DNA of 33,112 nt from an uncultured Oscillospiraceae bacterium (GTDB lineage Bacteria > Bacillota > Clostridia > Oscillospirales > Oscillospiraceae): the NCBI GenBank assembly GCA_944385275.1, contig CALWWP010000022.1, positions 1 to 33,112 of the forward strand, in the 5' to 3' direction. Shown here in pieces: positions 1 through 8,312 of the stretch. A program made the translations under genes and the position numbers. The notes under the pieces are model-generated. The model had not been told where the DNA came from and did no database searches. It saw nothing but the letters and a program-made list of their open reading frames with translations. Every line of letters starts with the position of its first letter. Positions within the stretch are counted from its first letter, which is position 1.

Positions 1-457
1 GCTCATAGTCTGAGCGCAGCAAAAACTTTGGGATCTCTCCAGCAAGGCAGGCTGACAAAGCTATCAGTCCTTCGCTGTGAGCCCTCAGCAAATCTATATC
101 TACCCTTGGACGAACGTAAAATCCATCCAAGAAGGCCATGCTTACGATATACGAAAGATTTTTATAGCCCGTCTCATTTTCACACAGCAATACCAAGTGG
201 CTGAAATCATTATCTACGCCATATTCCTTATCGCTCATCTTTCTCGGCGCGACATAGACTTCACATCCTATAATGGGCTTGATACCCTTGGCTTTTGCCT
301 CTTTATAAAATTTAATAACTCCATACATTACGCCGTGGTCTGTCAGCGCCACAGCATTTTGTCCCAATTCCAGCGCCCTTTCAACGATGCGTTCTATCCG
401 GCAAGCTCCGTCTAAAAGGCTATATTCACTGTGAACATGCAGATGTACAAAAGACAT
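1..457 (-). CDS. dnaE: DNA polymerase III alpha subunit, N-terminal part (PHP domain), cut by window edge
   Basis: Partial gene: 152 codons are visible, from the ATG at 457 (well-spaced AAGGAG upstream) to the window edge. The N-terminus carries the PHP-domain signature HLHVHSEYSLLDGA at about residues 4-17, then ALTDHG and the IGCEVYVAPR segment, as in DnaE-type replicative polymerases. PolC would have an OB fold and exonuclease around its PHP domain, so DnaE is the better call. The catalytic palm lies outside the window. It follows the nif3-like gene by about 50 bp on the same strand with no terminator seen between, so co-transcription is likely. Confidence 0.93.
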   Translation of the reverse strand, partial: MSFVHLHVHSEYSLLDGACRIERIVERALELGQNAVALTDHGVMYGVIKFYKEAKAKGIKPIIGCEVYVAPRKMSDKEYGVDNDFSHLVLLCENETGYKNLSYIVSMAFLDGFYVRPRVDIDLLRAHSEGLIALSACLAGEIPKFLLRSDYE

Positions 458-506
458 TTCCGCACTCCTTTTTTCTCAATTAAAGATAAGCTGCCTTACA
501 ACTTTT

Positions 507-1310
507 TTATTCAACGAAAAATCTTGCCGTCTGACCGTGAACTTCAGAAATTCTGACCTCAATATCCGGGAAACGGCTGCATATCAGATCCATTATATAC
601 GGGCAAACTACATTCTCTGTGCAGAAATGATCCGCGTCTATTAAATTTATACCAATCTGCTTGGCATCCAAAAAGACGTTGTATTTTAGGTCGGCGCTGA
701 TAAACGTATCGCATCCGGCTCTAAAAGCCTGCATCAGATAGTCGCCGCAGGAGCCCCCTCCAACAGCTACAAATTTTACATTGCGTCCGGAATCGTAATA
801 CCGAAGGCCAGCTGTCTTGAGTCTTTGGCTGACAAAAGGCAAAAACTCACTCATTGTCATGCTCTTTGGTATTTCGCCTATTCTGCCTATACCATATGCC
901 TCTCCTCTTTGATCGATCCCGCTTATTTCCAAATGCTCGATATTGCTTAAAGAAAGCGCCCTTGCAAGCATGTCGTTAACACCGCCGGAAACAACATCCA
1001 AATTCGTATGCATACATATTGCAGACATTTGGGACTCAATTACAGATACGGCAAGCTGTCCCTGAGCATTTTTATCACTTGCATTTTTCAGCGAAAAAAA
1101 CATCGGATGATGTGATACTATTAGCTGAGCTCCAAAGGCTTTCGCTTCTTCTATGACTTCTTCCGTAATATCTAAAGATATCAGTACCTTTTCAACATTC
1201 CTGTCAGACCGTCCAGCCAAAAGCCCTACATTATCAAAGTCCATTTTTAATCCGCAGGGCATATATTCCTCTAAATATTGCAAAATATCATTTACTGTAC
1301 AGTTAGACAT
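507..1310 (-). CDS. Nif3-like dinuclear metal centre protein (YqfO family)
   Basis: 267 residues from the ATG at 1310, chosen because GAGGAG lies 8 nt upstream; an in-frame ATG at 1337 lies well inside trmK. Family metal-ligand motifs are present: SHHPMFF near residue 68, CMHTNLD near 100 and a late DADHFCTENVV segment. It is the short form without the PII-like insertion that lengthens Bacillus YqfO to about 370 residues. The family forms hexameric rings with a two-metal site; its enzymatic role is unsettled, and the 'GTP cyclohydrolase type 2' label should not be taken as proven. Its start overlaps the end of trmK by 8 bp (ATGTCTAA), a pairing common in Firmicutes, which suggests translational coupling. 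Confidence 0.92.
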   Translation of the reverse strand: MSNCTVNDILQYLEEYMPCGLKMDFDNVGLLAGRSDRNVEKVLISLDITEEVIEEAKAFGAQLIVSHHPMFFSLKNASDKNAQGQLAVSVIESQMSAICMHTNLDVVSGGVNDMLARALSLSNIEHLEISGIDQRGEAYGIGRIGEIPKSMTMSEFLPFVSQRLKTAGLRYYDSGRNVKFVAVGGGSCGDYLMQAFRAGCDTFISADLKYNVFLDAKQIGINLIDADHFCTENVVCPYIMDLICSRFPDIEVRISEVHGQTARFFVE

Positions 1311-2004
1311 CGTAATACTCCTCTCTGGCTTTTTCATAGTAAGAAATTACCGTTTCTAATTCCTCTATTTTCTCGGCGCTGCGTTTTGATTCCGATCTTT
1401 TCAACTCCGCAGCCACATGCTTAGCTTTGTACTCGAGCTTGTCCAGCTGTTCCGGAAGCAGAGGATCTCGATTTACAATAAGCGCTCGTCCGATATGAAT
1501 GTCCTTGCAAGACCATTCTTGCCAGCCAAACATTACAGATAAAACAGTATATATCTCCCCGCTGTCTTTTACCAAACATTCATCGCATATTTTAAATCCG
1601 TTTTCAAAAAGCCACAACCTGAGTTCCGGCAGCTTGCTCATAGGCTGCAAGATCAGCTGTTTTGACGAAAAGTCCCAGCCCGAACGCTCCAATATACCGC
1701 AAATAGTTTCGCCGCCCATGCCGGCAATAACTACAATATCTGCCTTGTTCTGCGGTATGCCAGAAAGACCATCTGTTTGAATAAAACTAATCGAATGTTC
1801 AACTCCGTATTCACTGGCAGAAAGGCGGGCACTGTTGAGCGGTCCTTTTTGTATGTCGGCGGCAATCAATTCCCTCGTTCTGTCTTTTAGCGCGAGGTAT
1901 ACTGGTATATATCCATGATCTGTACCGACATCTACGACCGCACCATTAGCAGGAATATATTTTGCTATCGCTTCAAGCCTATTAGTCAATTTCAATTCTT
2001 TCAT
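1303..2004 (-). CDS. trmK: tRNA (adenine(22)-N(1))-methyltransferase
   Basis: 233 residues from the ATG at 2004. The Rossmann-fold SAM site is VVDVGTDHGYIP near residues 24-35, followed by ADIQKGPL and IVVIAGMGGETI, typical of TrmK (YqfN), which methylates A22 in the D-arm of tRNA. The C-terminal part is a helical extension. A longer reading frame from 2058 would translate through the hairpin at 2019-2050 and is rejected; AGGAAG precedes the ATG at 2004. No room for a promoter exists between that hairpin and the start, so expression probably depends on readthrough from the DUF1858 gene upstream. Confidence 0.93.
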   Translation of the reverse strand: MKELKLTNRLEAIAKYIPANGAVVDVGTDHGYIPVYLALKDRTRELIAADIQKGPLNSARLSASEYGVEHSISFIQTDGLSGIPQNKADIVVIAGMGGETICGILERSGWDFSSKQLILQPMSKLPELRLWLFENGFKICDECLVKDSGEIYTVLSVMFGWQEWSCKDIHIGRALIVNRDPLLPEQLDKLEYKAKHVAAELKRSESKRSAEKIEELETVISYYEKAREEYYDV

Positions 2005-2018
2005 TATCTTCCTAAATA

Positions 2019-2050
2019 AAATGAAAAGCCGGCTTCCCGGCTTTTCATTT
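2019..2050 (-). terminator. Perfect hairpin between DUF1858 gene and trmK
   Basis: A 14-bp perfect stem (arms 2019-2032 and 2037-2050) closes a 4-nt loop. On the minus strand it runs into TTTTCATTTTATTT, a terminator-like tail. It follows the DUF1858 gene by about 18 bp and precedes the trmK start by only about 15 bp, so it may act as a partial terminator or attenuator. Confidence 0.8.
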
Positions 2051-2067
2051 CGTTCCATTGATTAAAA

Positions 2068-2268
2068 TTAGTCTTTGACAAATGCATTGAGCTTTGCCAA
2101 AAACGCATCTGTATCAACACCGTGTACAGCGCAGGCTTCTTCGACAGTTTCACCGCTTGACATTGCGCAGCCAAGGCAGTGCATCCCGATTTCAAGGAAT
2201 AACGGAGCTGTCTCCGGAGCAATCGTCAAGATATCGCCAATGATAGTGTCTTTGCTGATCTGAGCCAT
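2068..2268 (-). CDS. DUF1858 domain protein (redox-disulfide type)
   Basis: 66 residues from the ATG at 2268, preceded by GGGAGG at good spacing; an ATG at 2289 lies upstream of this site and is not preferred. The sequence has the DUF1858 pattern: short N-terminus, TIIGDIL, LFLEIGMHCLGC with a Cys-x2-Cys pair, and a helix ending in the AFLAKLN segment. Related proteins are described as hybrid-cluster-protein-associated redox disulfide domains (TIGR03980); the partner here is unknown. It has its own strong sigma-A promoter and a hairpin terminator, so it is probably a highly expressed small protein. Confidence 0.88.
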   Translation of the reverse strand: MAQISKDTIIGDILTIAPETAPLFLEIGMHCLGCAMSSGETVEEACAVHGVDTDAFLAKLNAFVKD

Positions 2269-2306
2269 CGTTTTTAACCTCCCAGTCAATATTCATTACT
2301 AGTATA

Positions 2307-2335
2307 ACCATAACAGGTTTCGATCTTATTGTCAA
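2307..2335 (-). promoter_or_regulatory. Sigma-A promoter of the DUF1858 gene
   Basis: On the minus strand, -35 TTGACA (2330-2335) and -10 TATGGT (2307-2312) lie 17 bp apart, with a TG one base before the -10 (extended -10). The start codon at 2268 follows by about 40 bp. Confidence 0.8.
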
Positions 2336-2359
2336 TCGCAAAAAATCAAAACCAGTGCA

Positions 2360-2617
2360 TCAAATCAAAATTCCAATCAAAATGATACTTCCAGTAACTA
2401 CAAAAAAAATACCGCCTACTCGCATAAGGTATATATATAATTTAGTGGGTTCTCCGTCCTTTACAGTAAATATATTTTCCACTTTCCAAAGCAGCTGAGG
2501 CTTACACAACATCGCAATGCCGAGAACCATGAGAAGAAACAGCCATAAGACCTCCACAATTATCTCTCCATTCCAAAATAAAACAATAAACGCTGTATAA
2601 ACAGCGCTTATTGTCAT
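2360..2617 (-). CDS. Small membrane protein, DUF6199-like
   Basis: 85 residues, mostly hydrophobic, with an N-terminal hydrophobic segment, a second around residues 24-37 and a third at residues 68-85. Between them is the charged stretch KVENIFTVKDGEPTKLYIYLMRVGG. The W-K-x-E-x-x-x-T-V-K-x-G-E-P-T pattern resembles the DUF6199 family, recognised by eye only. Function unknown. The start is 6 bp after the stop of the zinc-ribbon gene and has only a weak Shine-Dalgarno (AAGA), consistent with translational coupling; the ATG at 2617 is therefore likely but not certain. Confidence 0.75.
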   Translation of the reverse strand: MTISAVYTAFIVLFWNGEIIVEVLWLFLLMVLGIAMLCKPQLLWKVENIFTVKDGEPTKLYIYLMRVGGIFFVVTGSIILIGILI

Positions 2618-2623
2618 AAATTC

Positions 2624-2908
2624 TTAAAGTGTGCCGTTTTCTCTCAGACGAGCAAAACATTCGCTGCAGTATACGGGTCTGTCCGACTTGGGCTCGAACG
2701 GAACCTTTGCTTCTCCTCCGCAGTTTGCACATACAGCAGTAAAGTACTCTCTCGGACCTCTTGCTGCATTCTTTCTTGCATCACGGCAAGCCTTGCAGCG
2801 CTGCGGCTCATTCTGAAAGCCCTTTTCTGCATAAAATTCCTGCTCACCGGCGGTAAACACAAATTCCGCTCCACATTCTTTACATACTAGTGTTTTGTCT
2901 TCGTACAT
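2624..2908 (-). CDS. Zinc-ribbon protein with two Cys4 clusters
   Basis: 94 residues from the ATG at 2908, with GAGAGG upstream. Two four-cysteine clusters are visible: CKECG and CKAC (about residues 9-38), then CANCG and CSEC (about 60-85). The first half matches the 'probable zinc-ribbon' small proteins common next to sporulation or housekeeping genes in Clostridia. The basic centre (RDARKNAARGPRE) may bind nucleic acid, but that is inference. It lies just downstream of sigH on the same strand and is likely transcribed with the DUF6199-like gene. No specific function is assigned. Confidence 0.85.
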   Translation of the reverse strand: MYEDKTLVCKECGAEFVFTAGEQEFYAEKGFQNEPQRCKACRDARKNAARGPREYFTAVCANCGGEAKVPFEPKSDRPVYCSECFARLRENGTL

Positions 2909-2964
2909 TGTAAATCCTCTCTTTGACAAAAATCTTTTCCCATACGGGTTTTTATATATTGCGT

Positions 2965-3588
2965 TCAGCTAAAACTGATATCGCCAAAGTTAAATTTCCG
3001 TACCAGCTTTTTTCGAATTCGCTGAACGGCGTTGTCAATCGCCTTAACCGGCTTTCCAATTTTACAGGATATTTCTTGGTATGATAAACCTTCTAAATAC
3101 AACCTTAAAATCTCAGCTTCAAACTTTGACAGCTGATCAGAAAATTTTGTTATTAATTCCAGTTCTAATTCTCTGTCAATAATCTGATCTTCAGGTCCAC
3201 GCTGAAATATCCCATTATTAGAATAAACTGCATGAGTTTGATTTTCATCAAGACAAAGAGAGTCAATGGACAAATAATCATTAAGCGGAACATGCTTTTG
3301 TCCTGAAGCACTGCGAATAGCTGAAAATATCCTTCTTCGGATACAGAGCTGCGCATATGCTTTCAGCGGAATTTGAAAACTGTCGTCATAGTCCCTGATT
3401 GCAGAAATTAGGCCAAGCATTCCCTCTTGAGTTAAATCTTCAGCATTTCCCCCCGCTAAGAAGTAGGGCCTAGCGCAAATCTTAACCAATCTAACATACC
3501 GCTGCACAAGCGCATTTTCAGCATCGCCATTGCCGCGCACCGCTAACTTCTGAAGATCCTCGTCACTAAGTTGCTCAAATTCGTTCAT
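2965..3588 (-). CDS. sigH: RNA polymerase sigma factor, SigH type
   Basis: 207 residues from the ATG at 3588. Region 2 is clear: YVRLVKICARPYF, then GNAEDLTQEGMLGLISAIRDYD (core binding and -10 recognition). Region 4 shows the helix-turn-helix LSYQEISCKIGKPVKAIDNAVQRIRKKL. Length and motifs fit SigH (sigma-30), which drives entry into sporulation; other group 3 sigma factors are a less likely alternative. An upstream ATG at 3606 is only about 10 nt from the predicted transcription start and lacks a ribosome binding site, so 3588 is preferred. Divergence between regions 2 and 4 is normal for the family. Confidence 0.88.
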   Translation of the reverse strand: MNEFEQLSDEDLQKLAVRGNGDAENALVQRYVRLVKICARPYFLAGGNAEDLTQEGMLGLISAIRDYDDSFQIPLKAYAQLCIRRRIFSAIRSASGQKHVPLNDYLSIDSLCLDENQTHAVYSNNGIFQRGPEDQIIDRELELELITKFSDQLSKFEAEILRLYLEGLSYQEISCKIGKPVKAIDNAVQRIRKKLVRKFNFGDISFS

Positions 3589-3623
3589 AATGTCTCTACA
3601 TTTCATTAAACTATTACGGCTTC

Positions 3624-3652
3624 ATTATAGTAACATATTCCCTTAAAGTCAA
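3624..3652 (-). promoter_or_regulatory. Sigma-A promoter of sigH
   Basis: On the minus strand, -35 TTGACT (3647-3652) and -10 TATAAT (3624-3629) are 17 bp apart, a near-consensus vegetative promoter. It is located in the gap after glmM, predicting transcription start near 3617. Confidence 0.85.
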
Positions 3653-3671
3653 GATATTTATGCAAAACAAT

Positions 3672-5039
3672 TTAACATATTATAGAATTTGCTCTATTTT
3701 TTATTATTTTTGTCAGGTCTTCTGCAATATTATAGGCCAATTCATCTGTTTCTGCCTCTACCATGACGCGTATAAGCGCTTCTGTCCCAGAAGGACGTAT
3801 CAATATCCTGCCGTTTTCTCCAAGCTTATTTTGACTCAGATCTGCCGCAGCGTGTACTTCCTCATCCGCCATTATGAGATCTTTGACCGAATTCCCGCCT
3901 TCAATGGGAACATTGAGTAAAACCTGAGGGAAATACGGTATCTCTGAAACCTGTTCGGATACCGGCTTATCGTTTCCCGAAATAGCCCCCAAGAAGTAGA
4001 CGGCAGAAAGCTGTCCGTCTCCAGTAGTCGCACGGTCTAAAAATATGATGTGTCCGGATTGCTCTCCACCGAGATTGCATCCGTGTTCCTGCATCATCTC
4101 CAGCACATTTCTATCCCCGACGGAGGCGCACAGCACATGCATCCTGTGCGTATCCGCATAGCGGTGAAAACCAATATTGGACATTACAGTAGCAACTACC
4201 GTGTTGTGCTTCAGCCACCCCTCGGCACACATACGGGTTCCGCAAATAGCCATGATCTTATCCCCGTTGACTTCGTTTCCCAGCTCGTCAACGACTATGC
4301 ATCTATCGGCATCGCCGTCAAACGCGACACCAAGATCAGCTCCGCGTGCAACGACCTCCTTATGCAGGCACAGCGTGTCTGTAGAGCCGCAGCGATAATT
4401 GATATTGACGCCATCCGGTTCATTATTTATAAAGCAAGCTTCTACACCAAGTTTTTCAAATAATTCCGGAGCAGTATAGCTGGCAGCTCCGTTAGAGCAG
4501 TCTACAATAACTTTGAAAGGTTTTATAGGCCATGGAGATGATTGGGCAACATGCTCTATATACGACTGCACATGCTCTCGCCTGCCGCCTATTTTCCTTC
4601 CGACATCACCGCAGCCTCCGGACGAAAGCTTCTCTCCGTTCAAAACAAGTTCTTCTATCTCCTCTTCAAGAGAATCCGAAAGTTTGAATCCTTTTCCGTT
4701 AAATATTTTTATTCCGTTGTATTCATATGGATTGTGTGAAGCTGAAATTACTATTCCGGCATCCGCTCCGCTGTCAACTGTGATATAGGCGACTGCAGGA
4801 GTAGGCACAACGCCAAGCTGAAGGACATCCGCGCCAACAGAACACAGCCCGGCGGTAATTGCAGATTCAAACATGTCAGATGACATCCTAGTGTCTTTTC
4901 CTATCGTAAACAGCGGTTTGTGGTGCAGCTCCCTGCTAAGCACTATAGCTGCTGCCTGACCTACTCGAAACGCAAGTTCTCCGTCCAATCCTTCATTCAC
5001 TATTCCTCTGATCCCATCTGTTCCAAACAAACGACCCAT
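3672..5039 (-). CDS. glmM: Phosphoglucosamine mutase
   Basis: 455 residues from the ATG at 5039 (GGAGG 6 nt upstream), the usual length. It converts glucosamine-6-phosphate to glucosamine-1-phosphate for UDP-GlcNAc and cell-wall synthesis. Visible motifs: FGTDGIRG at the N-terminus, the phosphoserine loop ISASHNP with the active Ser at about 101, the metal loop FDGDADR near 240, GGEQSGH, and the phosphate-binding RPSGTEALIRVMVEA near the C-terminus. It follows ruvB by 17 bp and is the last gene of a ruvC-ruvA-ruvB-glmM run. No strong terminator is seen before sigH. Confidence 0.97.
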   Translation of the reverse strand: MGRLFGTDGIRGIVNEGLDGELAFRVGQAAAIVLSRELHHKPLFTIGKDTRMSSDMFESAITAGLCSVGADVLQLGVVPTPAVAYITVDSGADAGIVISASHNPYEYNGIKIFNGKGFKLSDSLEEEIEELVLNGEKLSSGGCGDVGRKIGGRREHVQSYIEHVAQSSPWPIKPFKVIVDCSNGAASYTAPELFEKLGVEACFINNEPDGVNINYRCGSTDTLCLHKEVVARGADLGVAFDGDADRCIVVDELGNEVNGDKIMAICGTRMCAEGWLKHNTVVATVMSNIGFHRYADTHRMHVLCASVGDRNVLEMMQEHGCNLGGEQSGHIIFLDRATTGDGQLSAVYFLGAISGNDKPVSEQVSEIPYFPQVLLNVPIEGGNSVKDLIMADEEVHAAADLSQNKLGENGRILIRPSGTEALIRVMVEAETDELAYNIAEDLTKIIKNRANSIIC

Positions 5040-5056
5040 GGTATCCTCCAAATTTT

Positions 5057-6115
5057 TTAAATATCCAGCATCTGCTGACGTCCTGCATCAGATGATATGA
5101 AAGGTATGCCCAAATGCTCGTACGCAAGTCTAGTCACGCATCTTCCGCGCGGTGTCCTTGTAAGGAATCCCAGCTGCATCAAATACGGCTCATACACATC
5201 TTCAATAGTTACCGTTTCTTCGTTGATCGTAGCCGACAGAGTGTCTATTCCGACTGGCCCGCCGTTATAATTATTTATAATGCTGCCCAAAAGACGGCGG
5301 TCTATAGCATCCAGTCCTTTGTGGTCTATTTCCAGACGATTCAACGCGTCATCTGCAACTGCTCTGGTTATTAGTCCGTCTGCACATACCTGCGCAAAAT
5401 CCCTTACCCTCCGAAGCAAGCGATTCGCTATGCGCGGAGTACCGCGCGAACGCGAAGCTATCTCATATGCTCCATCGTCATCTATTTCCACATTCATAAT
5501 AGCTGCATTGCGCTTTACTATTTTACACAGGTCTTCCGGAGCATAAAGCTCCAGTTTCAATATCACTCCGAACCTGTCTCTGAGAGGCGCGGACAACTGT
5601 CCCGCCCGCGTAGTAGCTCCAACAAGGGTAAATTTTTTCAATTCCAGTCTTATCGAGTTCGCAGACGGACCCTGTCCGATAATAATATCTATTTCGTTGT
5701 CTTCCATAGCGGGATACAATATCTCTTCTACGGCACGGTTCATTCTATGTATCTCATCTACAAACAATATATCGTTTTCGTTGAGATTTGTGAGAAGAGC
5801 CGCAAGATCTTTTGGCTTTTCTATAGCAGGGCCTGACGTTTTACGCAAATTTACTCCCATCTCGTTTGCAATGATAGAAGCCAAGGTCGTCTTGCCTAAG
5901 CCCGGAGGGCCATGCAGCAGCACATGGTCCAGCGGTTCGTTTCTGCGTTTCGCAGCTTCTATAAATACAGAGAGATTTTCTTTAACTTTATCCTGCCCTA
6001 TATACTCTGACATGCTTTGAGGACGTAAATTACCCTCTCCTTCATCCTCGGGCAGATAAGACGTACTTACGATCGGCTCTCGCGAACCCATATTTTCGGA
6101 AAAATCAATACTCAT
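5057..6115 (-). CDS. ruvB: Holliday junction branch migration ATPase RuvB
   Basis: 352 residues. AAA+ motor that drives branch migration as hexamers on DNA flanking the RuvA tetramer. Walker A GPPGLGKT at 69-76, Walker B FVDEIH near 118-123, sensor GATTRAG near 165, and the C-terminal winged helix with TRTPRGR are all intact. The N-terminus [12 protein letters not shown] is family-typical. ATG at 6115 has GGTTGGA upstream. It starts 12 bp after ruvA. Confidence 0.98.
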   Translation of the reverse strand: MSIDFSENMGSREPIVSTSYLPEDEGEGNLRPQSMSEYIGQDKVKENLSVFIEAAKRRNEPLDHVLLHGPPGLGKTTLASIIANEMGVNLRKTSGPAIEKPKDLAALLTNLNENDILFVDEIHRMNRAVEEILYPAMEDNEIDIIIGQGPSANSIRLELKKFTLVGATTRAGQLSAPLRDRFGVILKLELYAPEDLCKIVKRNAAIMNVEIDDDGAYEIASRSRGTPRIANRLLRRVRDFAQVCADGLITRAVADDALNRLEIDHKGLDAIDRRLLGSIINNYNGGPVGIDTLSATINEETVTIEDVYEPYLMQLGFLTRTPRGRCVTRLAYEHLGIPFISSDAGRQQMLDI

Positions 6116-6127
6116 ACTATTTCCAAC

Positions 6128-6727
6128 CTACTTTACAGAACTCCTCAATATCTCTTTGATGATATCCTCTACGCTAAGCGACTGCATATCTATTTTTTTC
6201 ATTGCCGCCATGATTTCGTTTGCCTGATATCCAAGCACCGTCAATGCCGCGGTCACATCTGAAATCTTATCTTCTGCTATGCCTGCCCTATTGGGAACAG
6301 CATCTTCAAACTGCATGCTGTCCATTTCCTTGCCCAATTTATCTTTTAGTTCCAAAATAATGCGCTGAGCAAGCTTTTTCCCTATCCCCTGAGCTACCAT
6401 AAGCGCTTTTTCATTGCCCGAGACGACTGCCAGCGCAAGGCTTTGAGGATCATTTGCCGACAGTATAGACAACGCGGCCTTAGGACCTACCCCGGAAATG
6501 CCGATCATCATCTTAAAGCAATTGAGCTCCGCCATAGTATAAAAGCCGTAAATGTCAAAACAATCTTCTTTTACATTGCAATAAGTATACAGTTTTGCCC
6601 GTTCTCCTATATTCAAATAGGAGATAGTGTTTGAAGATGTGTGGCAGGCGTATCCAACGCCCCCGCAGTCTATGACAGCAATATATGGCTCAATAACAGC
6701 CACTTTTCCCTCTATATAGTAGAACAT
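6128..6727 (-). CDS. ruvA: Holliday junction DNA helicase RuvA
   Basis: 199 residues, normal length. N-terminal OB fold begins FYYIEGKVAVIEPYIAVIDCGGVGY. Two helix-hairpin-helix motifs follow, including MIGISGVGPKAALSIL and VAQGIGKKLAQRIILELKDKL, which grip junction DNA, and the C-terminal domain III (TAALTVLGYQANEI) binds RuvB. The ATG at 6727 has AGGAG upstream and overlaps the end of ruvC by 16 bp. Confidence 0.97.
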   Translation of the reverse strand: MFYYIEGKVAVIEPYIAVIDCGGVGYACHTSSNTISYLNIGERAKLYTYCNVKEDCFDIYGFYTMAELNCFKMMIGISGVGPKAALSILSANDPQSLALAVVSGNEKALMVAQGIGKKLAQRIILELKDKLGKEMDSMQFEDAVPNRAGIAEDKISDVTAALTVLGYQANEIMAAMKKIDMQSLSVEDIIKEILRSSVK

Positions 6728-7224
6728 ATATTAAACTCCTGTCCAATCAAAAGTGATGTGGCAGTTCTAGCATGGCAGATAGCTATGGCCAGCGCGTCTG
6801 CAGCATCGTCTGGTCTTGGTATCTTCTCCAAATTCAGCAGTCTCTTCACCATCTCCATAACCTGTTTCTTATCTGCCCTGCCATAACCCGTCACCGCCTG
6901 CTTTACTTGAAGTGGCGTGTACTCGTACAGCGGAACTCCGCACTTCTGACCGGCCAGCAAAAGGACTCCGCGAGCATGTGCAACAGCAATACAGGTTTTT
7001 ACATTTACATTGGAAAATAGTTCTTCAACAGCTACTGCGTCCGGTTTAAATGTATCTATCAATTCTACAGCGTCCTGATAAATCGAAGCTAAACGTGTCG
7101 ATAATGATAAACCCGCAGAGGTACGGATCGCTCCATACCGCATCGGTATCATCTTGCCGCCGTTTGAATCGACGAAACCAAACCCTATAGTCGCAACACC
7201 CGGATCAAATCCCAGAGTCAGCAC
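6712..7224 (-). CDS. ruvC: Crossover junction endodeoxyribonuclease RuvC
   Basis: 170 residues. RNase H-like resolvase that nicks symmetric strands of Holliday junctions. Catalytic acids are in place: D7 in GFDPG, E67/E68 in AVEELF, and D140 and D143 in PDDAADALAIAICHA. The start is GTG at 7224: a stop codon (TGA) lies immediately upstream in frame, and a GGTGGGTGAG region serves as ribosome binding site. First gene of the ruvC-ruvA-ruvB-glmM run. Confidence 0.97.
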   Translation of the reverse strand: MLTLGFDPGVATIGFGFVDSNGGKMIPMRYGAIRTSAGLSLSTRLASIYQDAVELIDTFKPDAVAVEELFSNVNVKTCIAVAHARGVLLLAGQKCGVPLYEYTPLQVKQAVTGYGRADKKQVMEMVKRLLNLEKIPRPDDAADALAIAICHARTATSLLIGQEFNICSTI

Positions 7225-7263
7225 TCATCTCACCCACCGAGTAAAATAATTTTATTTAGATAC

Positions 7264-7292
7264 AGTTTAGCATACCTTTAAACAATCCGCAA
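7264..7292 (-). promoter_or_regulatory. Probable promoter of the ruvCAB-glmM operon
   Basis: On the minus strand, -35 TTGCGG (7287-7292), 17-bp spacer, extended -10 TGCTAAACT (hexamer 7264-7269). No LexA-type GAAC-N4-GTTC element is seen beside it. Confidence 0.6.
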
Positions 7293-7357
7293 CCAAAAAC
7301 GCCTTGTTTATTCCCTTCAACACACATTCTATAAAATGCAGCGTATCCTCTCAAAAT

Positions 7358-7393
7358 AAAAACGGAGACCATTTTTGAATGGTCCCCGTTTTT
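7358..7393 (-). terminator. Intrinsic terminator after xerD
   Basis: A 16-bp stem with one G-U pair, rich in GC at its centre, ends in TTTTTATTTT on the minus strand just after the xerD stop codon. Confidence 0.9.
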
Positions 7394-7399
7394 ACAACT

Positions 7400-8296
7400 C
7401 TATGCTCTCGGATGCGCTCTTGTATATACAGCTTTAATATCCTGCTCTATAACTTTAGCGTATATCTGTGTAGAAGAAATATCTGAATGTCCCATCATCA
7501 TCTGAAGCGAATGCATGTCCGCTCCGTTTTTAAGCAAATGCGCCGCAAACGAGTGGCGCAGTGTATGCGGTGTAATATCTTTCTTTATGTGTGCTTTTTC
7601 CTGATATCCCTTTATAATTTTCCAGAAGCCCTGTCTAGACAATCTGCCGCCCCTGGTATTGACAAACAGAGATTTCTCCGTTTCTCCAGCAAATTCGCCC
7701 CTGACTTTTTTCATATATTCTGATAAAGTCTTGATAGCCATGGGATATAAGGGTATCATGCGCTTTTTACCGCGGTTTTCACATTGAATAAGCCCTATTT
7801 CCAAATTAACATCGGATACATCAAGCGCTATCAGTTCGCTGACCCTCATGCCAGTAGCATACAAAACTTCAAGCATGGCCCTGTCACGGCATCCTTTTTG
7901 AGTTCTTACATCCGGCTGTGCAAGCAGAAGATCGACCTCTTCATTAGTCAGAATCTGAGGCAGTTTCTTTATCTGCCTATCCAGCTTAACAACTTCAAGC
8001 GGATTGTTTTTCACCGCTTGAATCCTTTTTAAATAGCTGTAAAAACACTTGAGAGAGGCCATGCATCTAGAAATAGTAGCAGCTGATTTTCCGCCTTTTT
8101 TTAAATATTCCATATAGCTTTTCATCGTATCGTTATCTGCTTCGTCCAAGCTCTTTTTAGCCTTTCCCAAATAGAATTCAAACTGATGAATATCTCTCAT
8201 ATACGATACTTGTGTATTTGAAGCAGCACGTTTTTCATTGATAAGGTAATCCTCAAATTTACTTATGTAATTTTCCTCCGGCAATCTCAAATACAC
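7400..8296 (-). CDS. xerD: Tyrosine site-specific recombinase XerD
   Basis: 298 residues. N-terminal SAM-like core-binding domain (about 10-95) and C-terminal catalytic domain. Active residues: R151 in TGMRVSEL, a Lys near 178, H244 and R247 in HTLRHSF, H270 in MGHSD, nucleophile Y279 in TQIYAKV. It resolves chromosome dimers at dif with XerC. The assigned start is GTG at 8296 with AGAGAAG close upstream; TTG codons at 8290 and 8284 are possible alternatives. It follows spoIIM by 16 bp; spoIIM and xerD are also near neighbours in Bacillus, which favours XerD over XerC. Confidence 0.93.
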   Translation of the reverse strand: MYLRLPEENYISKFEDYLINEKRAASNTQVSYMRDIHQFEFYLGKAKKSLDEADNDTMKSYMEYLKKGGKSAATISRCMASLKCFYSYLKRIQAVKNNPLEVVKLDRQIKKLPQILTNEEVDLLLAQPDVRTQKGCRDRAMLEVLYATGMRVSELIALDVSDVNLEIGLIQCENRGKKRMIPLYPMAIKTLSEYMKKVRGEFAGETEKSLFVNTRGGRLSRQGFWKIIKGYQEKAHIKKDITPHTLRHSFAAHLLKNGADMHSLQMMMGHSDISSTQIYAKVIEQDIKAVYTRAHPRA

Positions 8297-8312
8297 CTTC
8301 TCTCGCTATCAT

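Noticed and set aside
77..415. 112-codon plus-strand frame at the window start
   Set aside because: It lies antisense to the clear PHP domain of dnaE and has no ribosome binding site.
2004..2058. Longer trmK start at 2058
   Set aside because: The added residues would be translated from the intergenic hairpin; the ATG at 2004 has a ribosome binding site and matches the family's N-terminus.
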